A stretch of 64,000 nt of DNA from Sphingobacteriaceae bacterium (GTDB lineage: Bacteria; Bacteroidota; Bacteroidia; Sphingobacteriales; Sphingobacteriaceae): positions 248,001 to 312,000 of the forward strand of contig JAQSWM010000002.1 in the NCBI GenBank assembly GCA_029266635.1, given 5' to 3'. Each line of letters starts with the position of its first letter. The first letter of the stretch is position 1. Below the pieces are notes generated by a model. The model worked only from the letters and a program-made list of their open reading frames with translations. It searched no databases and was not told the origin of the DNA. Position numbers and translations under genes: made by a program. Of this stretch, positions 23,087 through 31,085 are shown one piece after another.

Positions 23087-23115
23087 AAAAGCAATCCAAT
23101 ATGGGTTGCTTTTTG
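23087..23115 (+). terminator. Rho-independent terminator behind the tRNA remnant
   Basis: AAAAGCAATCC pairs with GGGTTGCTTTT over 11 bp with one wobble around the loop AATAT, followed by TTG. It was probably the terminator of the original tRNA gene. Confidence 0.7.
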
Positions 23116-23238
23116 AGTTTTAAGCTATTCTGTGGCTTTCTTTTTCTTATTCAACAGGACAAAACTTAATTAATAATAACTGTTCCCCGCATTGCTGTTA
23201 TTTTATCCGTACTTTACAGGCTTATTAAATAAAGTATA

Positions 23239-23430
23239 ATGCAACAAGGAACAGTAAAATTTTTCAATGAAACTAAAGGTTTTGGATTTATTACGCCTGC
23301 TAATGGCGATGCCGAGATCTTCGTTCATTCTTCAGGCCTGATTGACAACATTCGCGAAAGCAATGAGGTTACCTACGATGTAGAAGAAGGCCGTAAAGGT
23401 CCTAATGCCGTAAATGTAAAAGTAGCTTAA
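23239..23430 (+). CDS. Cold-shock protein (CspA family)
   Basis: This is a 63-residue single cold-shock domain: GTVKFFNETKGFGFITP contains RNP1 (KGFGFI) and IFVHSSGL is RNP2. The length and the two motifs are typical. It binds single-stranded RNA or DNA and acts as an RNA chaperone. It is monocistronic, with a strong terminator behind it. It is the first ordinary chromosomal gene to the right of the island border. Confidence 0.93.
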   Translation: MQQGTVKFFNETKGFGFITPANGDAEIFVHSSGLIDNIRESNEVTYDVEEGRKGPNAVNVKVA

Positions 23431-23452
23431 TACCTCTTATAGATTTATTGTG

Positions 23453-23487
23453 AAGCATTCGCCAAAAGGGCGGATGCTTTTTTTTTA
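23453..23487 (+). terminator. Rho-independent terminator of the cold-shock gene
   Basis: AAGCATTCGCC and GGCGGATGCTT form an 11-bp stem with one wobble and a short A-rich loop, followed by a run of T. An open frame crosses this hairpin, which argues that the next gene starts downstream at 23540, not at 23450. Confidence 0.85.
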
Positions 23488-23539
23488 CTTTATATTTTTA
23501 TCGTTTAATATTGATGAAAGTGGGAGCAAAATAATACAA

Positions 23540-25087
23540 ATGGACAACGAAACTAAAAACGACGATTTAAAAATAGAACTGCGTACGCTCACGAAAGACG
23601 ACTACCTCGGCTTGAAAGCCTCTATGATGGAGGCGTACTCGGAGTGGGAAGGCGCTTCCTTCTGGGGCGAAACGCACATCAGCAAACTGGTGGAAATCTT
23701 CCCCGAAGGACAGATTTGTATTCTTGTTAATGGGGCTATCGCGGGATGCGCCCTGTCGCTGATAGTCAACTACGATCAATTTGGGGATAATCACACCTAC
23801 GCTCAGATAACCGGCAACTACACCTTCTCTACACACAATCCCAAAGGCGACGTACTATATGGAATTGACTTCTTTGTACATCCTGATTTTCGTGGTATGC
23901 GGATAGGAAGAAGGCTGTATGATGCCCGAAAGGAGATATGTGAAAGGCATAACCTGCGGGCCATTATCGCCGGAGGGCGCATCCCCAAGTATAAAGACTA
24001 TGCCGGCCAGCTCAGCCCTAAAGAATACCTTGAGAAAGTTAAGGGAAAAGAGATTTACGACCCTACTTTGTCATTTCAGCTGTCCAACGACTTTCACGTA
24101 AGAAAAATATTAAAAGGGTATTTGCCGGGCGACACCCAATCCCTTGAATACGCGTCTTTACTGGAATGGAACAACATCTACTACAATGAAGAGGCTGTTA
24201 ACCTGAACTCAAAAAAGTCCATTATACGGTTAGGGCTTGTGCAATGGCAAATGAGGCCCTTTCCCAGTTTAGATTCATTGTGCGAACAGATCGAGTTTTT
24301 TGTGGATGTGGTGAGTGACTATCAAAGCGATTTTATCCTGTTCCCGGAATTGTTCAATGCACCATTAATGACGGCGTATAATCATATGAGCGGCGCAGAG
24401 GCGATGAGGGAAATAGCGAAGTGCACTATCCCTTTACGAGATAAGTTTATTGAATATGCCATCAGCTATAACATTAACATCATCACTGGGAGCATGCCTT
24501 ATTTTGAAAACGGAATTCTGCAAAACGTAGGTTTCCTTTGCCGCAGGGATGGCTCCCACGAAATGTACCGGAAAATACATCTAACACCTGCAGAAAAGAG
24601 TGCATGGGGGATGGTTGGAGCTGATTCACTTGCCGCTTACGATACCGATTGTGGCAAAATTGGAATTTTGATCTGCTACGATGTTGAATTTCCTGAGCTT
24701 CCCCGCTTGTTGGCAGAGCAGGGAATGCAAATACTGTTTGTGCCGTTTATGACAGATACGCAGAACGGATATACGCGGGTACGCAATTGTGCACAGGCGA
24801 GGGCAATTGAAAACGAATGCTATGTCGCTATCGCCGGGAGCGTAGGTAACTTGCCAAAGGTTCATAATATGGATATTCAGTATGCGCAATCAGCAGTTTT
24901 CACTCCTTCAGATTTCTCATTCCCAAGCAACGGCATCAAAGCCGAGGCAACTCCCAATGCGGAGACCACGCTGATCGCCGATGTTGATGTTGACCTGCTG
25001 AAGGAGCTCCATAGCTTTGGAGCTGTAAGGAATTTACAGGATAGAAGGCTTGATATTTATCAAATAGTGAACAAGACAAGAAGTTAA
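23540..25087 (+). CDS. Bifunctional GNAT acetyltransferase / carbon-nitrogen hydrolase
   Basis: ATG 23540 gives 515 residues; an earlier ATG at 23450 lies in the terminator of the preceding gene. The first part (about 10-215) is a GNAT domain with GIDFFVHPDFRGMRIGRRLYDAR, the acetyl-CoA loop. The second (about 230-510) is a nitrilase-superfamily domain with all three catalytic residues: Glu in FPELFNAP, Lys in YRKIHLTPAEK and Cys in ICYDVEFPELPR. This two-domain arrangement is known in Bacteroidota; the substrate is an unknown amide or nitrile. The 11-base gap to the HAD gene suggests co-transcription. Confidence 0.9.
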   Translation: MDNETKNDDLKIELRTLTKDDYLGLKASMMEAYSEWEGASFWGETHISKLVEIFPEGQICILVNGAIAGCALSLIVNYDQFGDNHTYAQITGNYTFSTHNPKGDVLYGIDFFVHPDFRGMRIGRRLYDARKEICERHNLRAIIAGGRIPKYKDYAGQLSPKEYLEKVKGKEIYDPTLSFQLSNDFHVRKILKGYLPGDTQSLEYASLLEWNNIYYNEEAVNLNSKKSIIRLGLVQWQMRPFPSLDSLCEQIEFFVDVVSDYQSDFILFPELFNAPLMTAYNHMSGAEAMREIAKCTIPLRDKFIEYAISYNINIITGSMPYFENGILQNVGFLCRRDGSHEMYRKIHLTPAEKSAWGMVGADSLAAYDTDCGKIGILICYDVEFPELPRLLAEQGMQILFVPFMTDTQNGYTRVRNCAQARAIENECYVAIAGSVGNLPKVHNMDIQYAQSAVFTPSDFSFPSNGIKAEATPNAETTLIADVDVDLLKELHSFGAVRNLQDRRLDIYQIVNKTRS

Positions 25088-25100
25088 GTTGGGCAGCAAT

Positions 25101-25733
25101 ATGCAAAACATTAAAAACATAATTTTCGATTACGGAAACGTGATCTTTCTAATCGATTTTAAGAAAACTCAACATTCTTTCACAGAGTTGGGAATTGATA
25201 ATGTGGAACATTTCTACGCCCACACAGGCCATCATCCAATTTTCGATGAGTTTGAAAAAGGGGCTATATCATCCGCACAGTTCCGGGAGGGCATCAGAGA
25301 GCTCACGCAGCGTCCGGATTTAACAGACGCACAGATCGATGCTACCTGGAACAGCCTCTTGATTGGCGTGCCTCCGGTAAATCATGAAATTCTGCTTAAG
25401 GTAAAAGAGAAATATCGCACGTTCCTGCTCAGCAACATTAATGAGATACATTACGATTTCATAATGGATTACCTTCAGCGGGAACATGGTTTGGAATCAA
25501 ACCAGGAGTTCTTCGAAAAGACGTACTACTCTCATTTAGTGGGTATGAGAAAGCCGAACGCCGACATCTTTCAGCACGTACTCAGCGATAGCAACTTAAA
25601 TCCTGAAGAAACCTTGTTTATCGACGATAGCCCTCAGCACCTGAAAACGGCTAAAGAGCTCGGCCTGCACACACACCTGATGACAGCCGATGATTCGCTC
25701 GAAAAATTTATGTTTAAGTCTGGCTTACTGTAA
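25101..25733 (+). CDS. HAD family hydrolase
   Basis: ATG 25101 gives 210 residues beginning MQNIKNIIFDYGNVIF, motif I, in which the usual second acidic residue after DxG is shifted (DYGNV). The cap is helical. Motif II is LLSNINEIH, the motif III lysine is in RKPNADIF, and motif IV is LFIDDSPQHLKTAKELG. The organisation is that of HAD-IA phosphatases of the YihX/HerA group, which act on small sugar phosphates. It lies 13 bases after the GNAT-nitrilase gene. Confidence 0.88.
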   Translation: MQNIKNIIFDYGNVIFLIDFKKTQHSFTELGIDNVEHFYAHTGHHPIFDEFEKGAISSAQFREGIRELTQRPDLTDAQIDATWNSLLIGVPPVNHEILLKVKEKYRTFLLSNINEIHYDFIMDYLQREHGLESNQEFFEKTYYSHLVGMRKPNADIFQHVLSDSNLNPEETLFIDDSPQHLKTAKELGLHTHLMTADDSLEKFMFKSGLL

Positions 25734-26039
25734 TCAGCCGGGAGTATTCAGCTTCTTAAGCAGATCTTCTGAAATGTCGTCAGAGTAAACTCCATAGGCG
25801 TTTACAAATACACCTTTGATGTTGTACTTGTCGGAATTAATTCCGTAAACAATTGCGCTGTCTGCCGGATCTGACTCGCCTTCAAAGCGGTACAATTCTG
25901 CTATTTCAAAATCGTCGGGTTGCAGGGTGATATTTTGTGTGCTGTTGTGAAGCGCATCCCTAGTGAGGTTAAAATCTAAGGTAAAACCACGTTGTTTCAG
26001 GTCGTTCAGAGCTTCAACCATTGTTCCATAGTCTCTCAT
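25734..26039 (-). CDS. Small conserved Bacteroidota protein
   Basis: This is a 101-residue acidic soluble protein: MRDYGTMVEALNDLKQRGFTLDFNL, then LQPDDFEIAELYRFEGESDPADSAIVYGI, then GVFVNAYGVYSDDIS. The family is widespread in Bacteroidota, and members are often labelled phosphoribosylpyrophosphate synthetase. The sequence has no PRPP-synthetase motif, so I do not support that name. Its function is unknown. It ends directly against the HAD gene, convergently. Confidence 0.7.
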   Translation of the reverse strand: MRDYGTMVEALNDLKQRGFTLDFNLTRDALHNSTQNITLQPDDFEIAELYRFEGESDPADSAIVYGINSDKYNIKGVFVNAYGVYSDDISEDLLKKLNTPG

Positions 26040-26093
26040 ATCGCAATAACAGGAACAACATACAATTGTTTTTAACGGAATTGAAGAAGCAGG

Positions 26094-27299
26094 CTAGGCT
26101 TTTCTTCTTCGCTTTTCGGTGATGATCAGGCTGAGTTCCCTTCCGGTTTGGCCAGCGATAGACGTGTTTTCCTGAGCCCTTCTGAATAGATATGGCATAA
26201 CAGATTTAACAGGCCCGTAGGGAACGTACTTTACCACATTGTAACCTGCGCTTGCCAGGTTGAAGCTCAGGTTATCACTCATTCCCAACAATTGCGAGAA
26301 GAACACATGCGGATGATTGTGAGGAATTTTATTCGTTGAGAGCAAATCAACCAGAGCTTTGCAGCTGTTCTCATTGTGTGTGCCTGCTACAAGGGCAGTG
26401 TATTTAATGTTCTTGATACACACTTCGAGTGCGGCATTGTAATCGCGGTCGGTGGCTGCCTTATCCGCTTGTATTGGTGAAGCATAGCCAAGTTCCGCTG
26501 CACGTTCCCGCTCTTTCTCCATGTATGCGCCACGCACAAGCTTGGCTCCAAGCATGAAGCCGTTGCTCTCGGCGAAAGCAGCATCCGATTTCAAGGAAGC
26601 AAGTTTATCATGCCGGTATAATTGGTAGGTGTTATAAACAATGGCTTTTTCGCGGTTATAACGACGCATCATTTCAAGTGATAGTTTATCGATCGTATCC
26701 TGTATCCATGACTCCTCAGCATCCATCATCACCGGCACATCCGCAGCTACCGCAGCCTGGCAAATCATATCCACGCGACCTTTGAACTTCACATATTCAG
26801 CCTGCTCTTTATGGCTGAGTTCTCCTCCGGCATCCAGTTTTGCCAGGAGCCCCGCCCTGCCAACTCCCGTAGGTTTGAAAACCGAGAACGGTATACGGCA
26901 ATCTCCCTTAGCACGTTCAATAGTGCGGATAATTTCCTGAGAGGTAGCTAGGAAAGTGCTTTCTTCATCTCCGCCTTCTACAGAGTAGTCCAGTATTGTT
27001 CCAACTCCACCGCGGGCGAGCTGCTCGATAGCGGCTTCGCACTCACCTATGCTTTCACCGCCGCAAAATTGCCGGAAGATTGTTGATTTAATGGCGCCAT
27101 CAATTGGAAGTCCCAGCTTGAAGGCAAGGTTTGTAAGCGGTGGACCGACGCGGGTAAGAACGCTGCTGCCAATCACCTTGAACAGCCAGTAAGCTTTGTT
27201 AAGATCTTTATTGCTTTTTCCTTTAAAAGCGATCTCGGTGTTTTCGAACGATAAACTTTGGTTTTCGGGATGAGAGCTGCCCGGGGATGTAGTGGCCAT
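26094..27299 (-). CDS. Proline dehydrogenase
   Basis: This 401-residue protein has the PRODH TIM-barrel motifs: LDYSVEGGDEE, VPVMMDAEESWIQD, YNTYQLYRHDKL and KLVRGAYMEKERERA, plus a C-terminal YVPYGPVKSVMPYLFRRAQEN. These form the FAD- and proline-binding site. It is the single-domain type, not the large PutA fusion. It oxidises proline to pyrroline-5-carboxylate and passes electrons to the quinone pool. The first 30 residues are polar and probably disordered. It stands alone on the minus strand. Confidence 0.93.
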   Translation of the reverse strand: MATTSPGSSHPENQSLSFENTEIAFKGKSNKDLNKAYWLFKVIGSSVLTRVGPPLTNLAFKLGLPIDGAIKSTIFRQFCGGESIGECEAAIEQLARGGVGTILDYSVEGGDEESTFLATSQEIIRTIERAKGDCRIPFSVFKPTGVGRAGLLAKLDAGGELSHKEQAEYVKFKGRVDMICQAAVAADVPVMMDAEESWIQDTIDKLSLEMMRRYNREKAIVYNTYQLYRHDKLASLKSDAAFAESNGFMLGAKLVRGAYMEKERERAAELGYASPIQADKAATDRDYNAALEVCIKNIKYTALVAGTHNENSCKALVDLLSTNKIPHNHPHVFFSQLLGMSDNLSFNLASAGYNVVKYVPYGPVKSVMPYLFRRAQENTSIAGQTGRELSLIITEKRRRKA

Positions 27300-27400
27300 T
27301 AGAGCAAAGGTAGGAATTTGTAATCAATGAATTGCTTCAGGCATGGCTGGCACAGTCATTGCACCATATAGAGAAGTGAGAGATGTTGAATTAATCAACA

Positions 27401-27811
27401 ATGTGTATGAAAGCAGAACAGACAGTAGCGAGATTAGGTGCAATTTTCCTTTTAGTGTTTCTATTTACAGGTACAAAATCATTCAGCCAAAGCCTTAGAG
27501 ATCAGGAACAAACAGTCCGGGAGTACCGGATGAAAGACTCTGTTGCCTTTGATAATTACATGGCCAGAAGGGGTGAAATAGCCGCAATCAAAGACTCAGT
27601 TGAAGCTGAGAACAGCACTTTTGGAGCCAAGGCAACAAGAGCAGCTTCCGCAAACCAATCCAAAAAGCAGCAGGAGAATGTAGTGAAATTTGACGCTACC
27701 GGTCTAAATTCAGTACAAACTGTAAACAATGGTAGATCTACACTGAATTCGACTGGATTTAATTTTAACGCCGCGGATTCAGAACGCCGCCGCACCTCAA
27801 ACAGGCGCTAA
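27401..27811 (+). CDS. Hypothetical secreted protein, 136 residues
   Basis: I do not recognise this protein. It has a signal peptide (about residues 10-30, ending FSQ) and a charged, Ser/Asn/Arg-rich mature part, SLRDQEQTVREYRMKDSVAFDNYM. The end, FNFNAADSERRRTSNRR, is strongly basic. ATG 27407 is an alternative start. The low-complexity composition suggests an unstructured envelope protein. No neighbour gives a functional clue. Confidence 0.55.
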   Translation: MCMKAEQTVARLGAIFLLVFLFTGTKSFSQSLRDQEQTVREYRMKDSVAFDNYMARRGEIAAIKDSVEAENSTFGAKATRAASANQSKKQQENVVKFDATGLNSVQTVNNGRSTLNSTGFNFNAADSERRRTSNRR

Positions 27812-27847
27812 ATAATCAAAAATATTTTCGATAAAGCTTGAGGGAGA

Positions 27848-28420
27848 TTATTCTCCCTCAACTGCGTAATTCAGTTCAGTTACCCCACTGTTAAATTGAT
27901 GAGTGCTTACCAGTTTTAGTTTTGTCTTGTTTTCTCCGCCTTTAAACAACGGGATGCCTTGCCCGAGCACAACCGGATTTACGAACAGCCAATATCCATC
28001 TATTAAATTCTGCTCAATAAGAGCGTGCGTTGCTGTGGGGCTGCCGAAAAGCAGGATCTCGCTTCCAGGTTGCTGCTTGATTTCGTTTATCTTGTCTGCG
28101 ATTTTATCGCTGATGATGGTTGTGTTTGGTAAATCTGAAGCTTTCATCGTTTCGGAAAGAACGATCTTGTGAGCTTGTTTATACCATTTTGAATGATTGA
28201 TGTCGTGCTTGCTGGCATCGGGCTCGTCTGCTGCGGTAGTCCAGTAGCCTTCCATCATCTGGTAAGTTATACGTCCATATAGCGCAGCATCAGTTCCATT
28301 GATGCGCTTTTCAACGTGATCAAAAAGTTCTTCATTGACTGTAATCCAGTTCATTTCTCCCTTCGGGCCGGCTACGAAGCCATCAAGGGAGATGTGCATA
28401 AAGGATATAATTTTTCTCAT
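27848..28420 (-). CDS. Dihydrofolate reductase-family protein (RibD C-terminal type)
   Basis: This is a 190-residue protein with the RibD_C/DHFR-like fold: MRKIISFMHISLDGFVAGPKGEMNWI, GRITYQMMEGYW, KIVLSE near the middle and IDGYWLFVNPVVLGQGIPLFKGGENK near the end. It is a single domain of the usual length, so it is neither RibD nor true FolA. Members reduce an unknown substrate with NADPH. It stands alone. Confidence 0.88.
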   Translation of the reverse strand: MRKIISFMHISLDGFVAGPKGEMNWITVNEELFDHVEKRINGTDAALYGRITYQMMEGYWTTAADEPDASKHDINHSKWYKQAHKIVLSETMKASDLPNTTIISDKIADKINEIKQQPGSEILLFGSPTATHALIEQNLIDGYWLFVNPVVLGQGIPLFKGGENKTKLKLVSTHQFNSGVTELNYAVEGE

Positions 28421-28490
28421 TGCTGATATTGAATGTTTACCGCTAAAATAGGTGATCGCAGTTTATATTGAGGTAGCCGTAGGGTAAATC

Positions 28491-29069
28491 TTATTTCTTG
28501 TACTTATTGTCTTTCCACTGGTTGGTCCCAGCCTCGCTATCTGAAATAATCTTATTCAAGCGCTTTAGTCTGGTTAAATCCTGCTTTGCACCCATTATCC
28601 AGTGTGTGGATAGTTTTTTGTATGAAGGTGCGAGTGCTTGAAAATACTCCCAGGCTTTTTTATTTGCCTGGAACAACTTTTTAAAATCGGCGCTCAATTC
28701 TGTTTCTTCTTTTTCATGAGAGTAAACCTTCGACCGGCTTTCGGTTCTCTTTTCAAAAGCCGCAAGCCCGGCAGGATGCATAAGCCCTCGCTGTGTTAAC
28801 TCTTCAACCTTTTTGATGTTCACCGCACTCCAAATACTCCTTGGTTGGCGCCGGGTGAAACGGATCTGGTAACTATCTTCATCAATGGATTTTCTTACGG
28901 CGTCAATCCAGCCGAAGCAAAGCGCTTCATCCACAGATTGCGACCAGGTCATACTTGGTTTTCCGCTGCCAACCTTGTAAAAACCAACCAGTAATTCAGT
29001 TTCCCTATCATGGTTTTTTCGTAACCACTCTCTGAAGGCAGATTGGGTTGGGAAAAACGTAGGCGACAT
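28491..29069 (-). CDS. YdeI/OmpD-associated family protein
   Basis: This 192-residue protein contains the family pattern WLRKNHDRETELLVGFYK, then SVDEALCFGWIDAVRKSID, then IRFTRRQPRSIWSAVN and KKVEELTQRGLMHPAGLAAFE. The FGWID and PRSIWS motifs are the best-known part of the YdeI/OmpD-associated family. Homologues have been linked to resistance to antimicrobial peptides, but the biochemical role is unknown. It is a lone gene on the minus strand. Confidence 0.88.
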   Translation of the reverse strand: MSPTFFPTQSAFREWLRKNHDRETELLVGFYKVGSGKPSMTWSQSVDEALCFGWIDAVRKSIDEDSYQIRFTRRQPRSIWSAVNIKKVEELTQRGLMHPAGLAAFEKRTESRSKVYSHEKEETELSADFKKLFQANKKAWEYFQALAPSYKKLSTHWIMGAKQDLTRLKRLNKIISDSEAGTNQWKDNKYKK

Positions 29070-29167
29070 TGGGGCGATTGGTTTTGGGCTGTGGCGAAGT
29101 CAGAGACTCTGGTTTATTAGCGAATCCGTAGAGACGCTCGGCTGAACTCTACGGACAGGAGTGAATG

Positions 29168-29998
29168 TTAGTTGTTAGCTTTCTTAAATTCACTAATGAT
29201 GGTTATAAGTGCGGAAATTTCATGAATTAGTTCCTTTTTTTCCCTAACCATCAATTTGTCCAAAAACGAATTCGAAAGTTTTTTAGCCGAGGTTGCTAAG
29301 ACTTGGTTATAATGCTTGCCTTGTCCAACAATTAATATACACTCAAAATACTGTGAATGATTAAACTTTGAAAAAGTGGATGGATACATTTCTGCTTGTT
29401 TGCCTGAGAGAATAGCTGTGATGTTTACTCTGTTGTAAAGTTTGTCAATGCTAAGAAAGAATGTGTCTCTTTCTGTTTTAATATTAAACATGCCGTCTCT
29501 ATAAAAAACCTTTGTTCCAGTATAGTTCGCCAACGCTTCGCTAAATTTTGCTTTGCTTAAATATATGTCACTCTCATCTGGTCGTTCGTCTGTTTCATAT
29601 GGAACAACGAATGTATTTACAAAGTTATTTAATTCTTTAAGCTCCTCTGGAGTATCGGTTTTACAGCCAATTTCAATTGAGCTATTGTTTGATGTCGACA
29701 AAAGATTCATAGAGGAGATGACACCAAACTGTTCATTGAAATAAAGCTTCGCATGAAGATTTGGAACCAATCTCGGTTTAATGTCCAGGCCTTCTATTTG
29801 CTCCCAACTACCTGAGTTATTCGAGTCTAACCGCGTATAGAAATCTATTTTTACACCACGTTGGACGGCAGCTTTAAGGTCATTTGATATTCTAGTCCAA
29901 AAGTCAACGTATGGTGATACTATTACCAGTTGTTCTCTGGCTTCAAAAATCACATCTAAAATCTCGCTTGAAATTTTGTGTGGATAGATGATTCTCAT
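29168..29998 (-). CDS. Phospholipase D-like domain protein
   Basis: This 276-residue soluble protein has a single HKD-type motif NLHAKLYFNE near residue 100 (HxK) followed by GVISSMNLLSTSNNSSIEIG, in a PLD-like fold at about 5-150. The second half has no recognised motif. Single-HKD proteins act as dimers and include nucleases and DNA-repair helpers. The gene's ATG overlaps by 4 bases (ATGA) with the end of a broken upstream gene, so it was once translationally coupled to it. It has probably lost partners to the RAYT insertion. Confidence 0.75.
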   Translation of the reverse strand: MRIIYPHKISSEILDVIFEAREQLVIVSPYVDFWTRISNDLKAAVQRGVKIDFYTRLDSNNSGSWEQIEGLDIKPRLVPNLHAKLYFNEQFGVISSMNLLSTSNNSSIEIGCKTDTPEELKELNNFVNTFVVPYETDERPDESDIYLSKAKFSEALANYTGTKVFYRDGMFNIKTERDTFFLSIDKLYNRVNITAILSGKQAEMYPSTFSKFNHSQYFECILIVGQGKHYNQVLATSAKKLSNSFLDKLMVREKKELIHEISALITIISEFKKANN

Positions 29999-30084
29999 AA
30001 ATCGATTTGTGTGCTTACAGTTAATCTACCTCTATCTCCGAAAGATGTCTTAATAGCTACTTTTTTCCATGGGCTATTTTCCCT
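29995..30084 (-). pseudogene. C-terminal fragment of a gene broken by the RAYT element
   Basis: On the minus strand an open frame runs from the REP hairpin into a 29-residue tail, HRENSPWKKVAIKTSFGDRGR and so on, ending TQIDL. Its TGA overlaps the ATG of the PLD gene. The frame has no start codon: it runs back through the REP and stops at an in-frame TGA near 30167. The tight 4-base coupling shows that the tail is a relic of a real gene. It is not obviously the end of the NERD gene on the other side. Confidence 0.5.
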
Positions 30085-30109
30085 ATGGTCGGTGTTATCA
30101 CCGTACCAT
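30085..30109 (+). repeat. REP hairpin, left of the RAYT gene
   Basis: Plus strand: ATGGT-CGGTG-TTAT-CACCG-T-ACCAT, a 10-bp stem with one bulged T and a TTAT loop. The core from 30087 to 30107 is the exact reverse complement of the right copy's core. Confidence 0.8.
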
Positions 30110-30121
30110 CCGCTATCTTCA

Positions 30122-30634
30122 CTAGATATGTTCCATGTAGTGCATCAGTATTGGGTTGGGTGAATTTAGACAATAAAATCTGGCTGAAGAATAATGATAT
30201 TCTTCAGGAGTATCGCACAAAGCCGCTTTTACCGGATTGTTGTGGATGTAATCAATTTTTTGCTCGCATACTGTTCGGTTGAACATTGTGGCAACATAAG
30301 GCCTCCGTTCCCAGAAATGATATAAGCGATCCGCTTGTGTGCTTCTGTAGTTATTGAGCTGGTGCGGGAAATTGGCAATAAGGTTAAATTTGATTTGCTG
30401 CGCAGTGTATTTTAAAAACTGCTGTTGTACGCTCTTATCTAACCATTCATTCTGTTTCCGCCAAAGGATGTGTACATGGTTGGGCATAATCACGTAAGCG
30501 TATATCCAAACTCGTTTTTCAGACACCAGGAAATTAAGGCTATCCAGTACGATTTTTTTGTGCTTTTCCTCTGAAAGCAGGTTCTGCCAGTTGAGGCAGG
30601 TCGCTGTGAAAAACTCAATCCCAGAGGAAATCAT
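30122..30634 (-). CDS. REP-associated tyrosine transposase (RAYT)
   Basis: This is a 170-residue Y1-type transposase of the IS200/IS605-like superfamily. It has AYVIMPNHVHILWRKQ with the HUH metal motif (HVH near residue 54) and YIHNNPVKAALCDTPEEYHYSSARFY with the catalytic tyrosine near residue 130. The length and the two motifs are typical of RAYTs, which cut single-stranded DNA at REP hairpins and spread them through a genome. Its ATG overlaps the stop of the broken NERD gene by 4 bases (ATGA). Both flanks carry matching REP hairpins, so the gene is probably functional. Confidence 0.9.
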   Translation of the reverse strand: MISSGIEFFTATCLNWQNLLSEEKHKKIVLDSLNFLVSEKRVWIYAYVIMPNHVHILWRKQNEWLDKSVQQQFLKYTAQQIKFNLIANFPHQLNNYRSTQADRLYHFWERRPYVATMFNRTVCEQKIDYIHNNPVKAALCDTPEEYHYSSARFYCLNSPNPILMHYMEHI

Positions 30635-30903
30635 GGTTCAATATACGAAGCCTGAAAAACAACCATCAGTGTTTGCGGTACGGTGATAACACCGACCGCA
30701 TGTGGAATAACTACATGATCAATCTGCGTGGTCTTTCCATTCGCTTCTAACACGACATTATTGATCACTTTGTACTTCGACTTGTCAAGAAAATATAGAA
30801 CCGCAGAGATCGTTTTCTCTCCTATGGCTCCTTTGACTTTTATCCTGAATATTCTCCAAAATAAGAGTAAAGCAATGACTATTATGGCTATTAATGAACT
30901 CAT
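30631..30903 (-). pseudogene. NERD-domain nuclease gene, truncated by the RAYT element
   Basis: The readable frame is 90 residues. After an N-terminal membrane anchor (about 3-17) comes the beginning of a nuclease-related NERD domain: GAIGEKTISAVLYFLDKSKYKVINNVVLEANGKTTQIDHVVI. In intact NERD proteins this is followed by the ETKN-type catalytic strand. Here the frame instead enters the REP hairpin (PHAVGVITVPQ) and stops. The catalytic lysine and glutamate region is missing, so the product should be inactive. Confidence 0.72.
30674..30700 (-). repeat. REP hairpin, right of the RAYT gene
   Basis: Plus strand: TGCGGT-A-CGGTG-ATAA-CACCG-ACCGCA, an 11-bp stem with a bulged A. The outer stem differs from the left copy, yet both strands have changed together so that pairing is kept. 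Confidence 0.8.
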
Positions 30904-31085
30904 TGTTGATCAGGAAAGCTCGTAATAATATGCGCCCTCAATTTCTAAAAAAGTGCCTAATGCTCCCAACTTTGTTGGGATAGATACACCTTTTCTTATA
31001 GTTCGTTGGTGCATATATTTCTTCTAAACCTATCCAAATATCTCATCATAAACAAACTTGCTTTTGCCCATCTTGTTAAACAATC

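Larger units (their letters stand above)
30085..30700 (-). mobile_element. RAYT element (REP-associated tyrosine transposase with inverted REPs)
   Basis: The unit is about 616 bases: a RAYT gene flanked by two REP hairpins in inverted orientation (30085-30109 and 30674-30700). It sits between the remains of a NERD-domain gene and a second gene fragment. No target-site duplication is apparent. Confidence 0.75.

Noticed and set aside
23450-23539. Upstream ATG start for the GNAT-nitrilase gene
   Set aside because: The 30 added residues are encoded by the terminator hairpin of the cold-shock gene and its T-run.
25734-26039. Label as phosphoribosylpyrophosphate synthetase
   Set aside because: At 101 residues and with no PRPP-binding motif, the sequence does not support this common database name.
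30964-30980. Perfect 7-bp inverted repeat TCCCAAC-TTT-GTTGGGA
   Set aside because: It is not next to a T-run or related to the REP hairpins. It may be an operator, but nothing supports a call.
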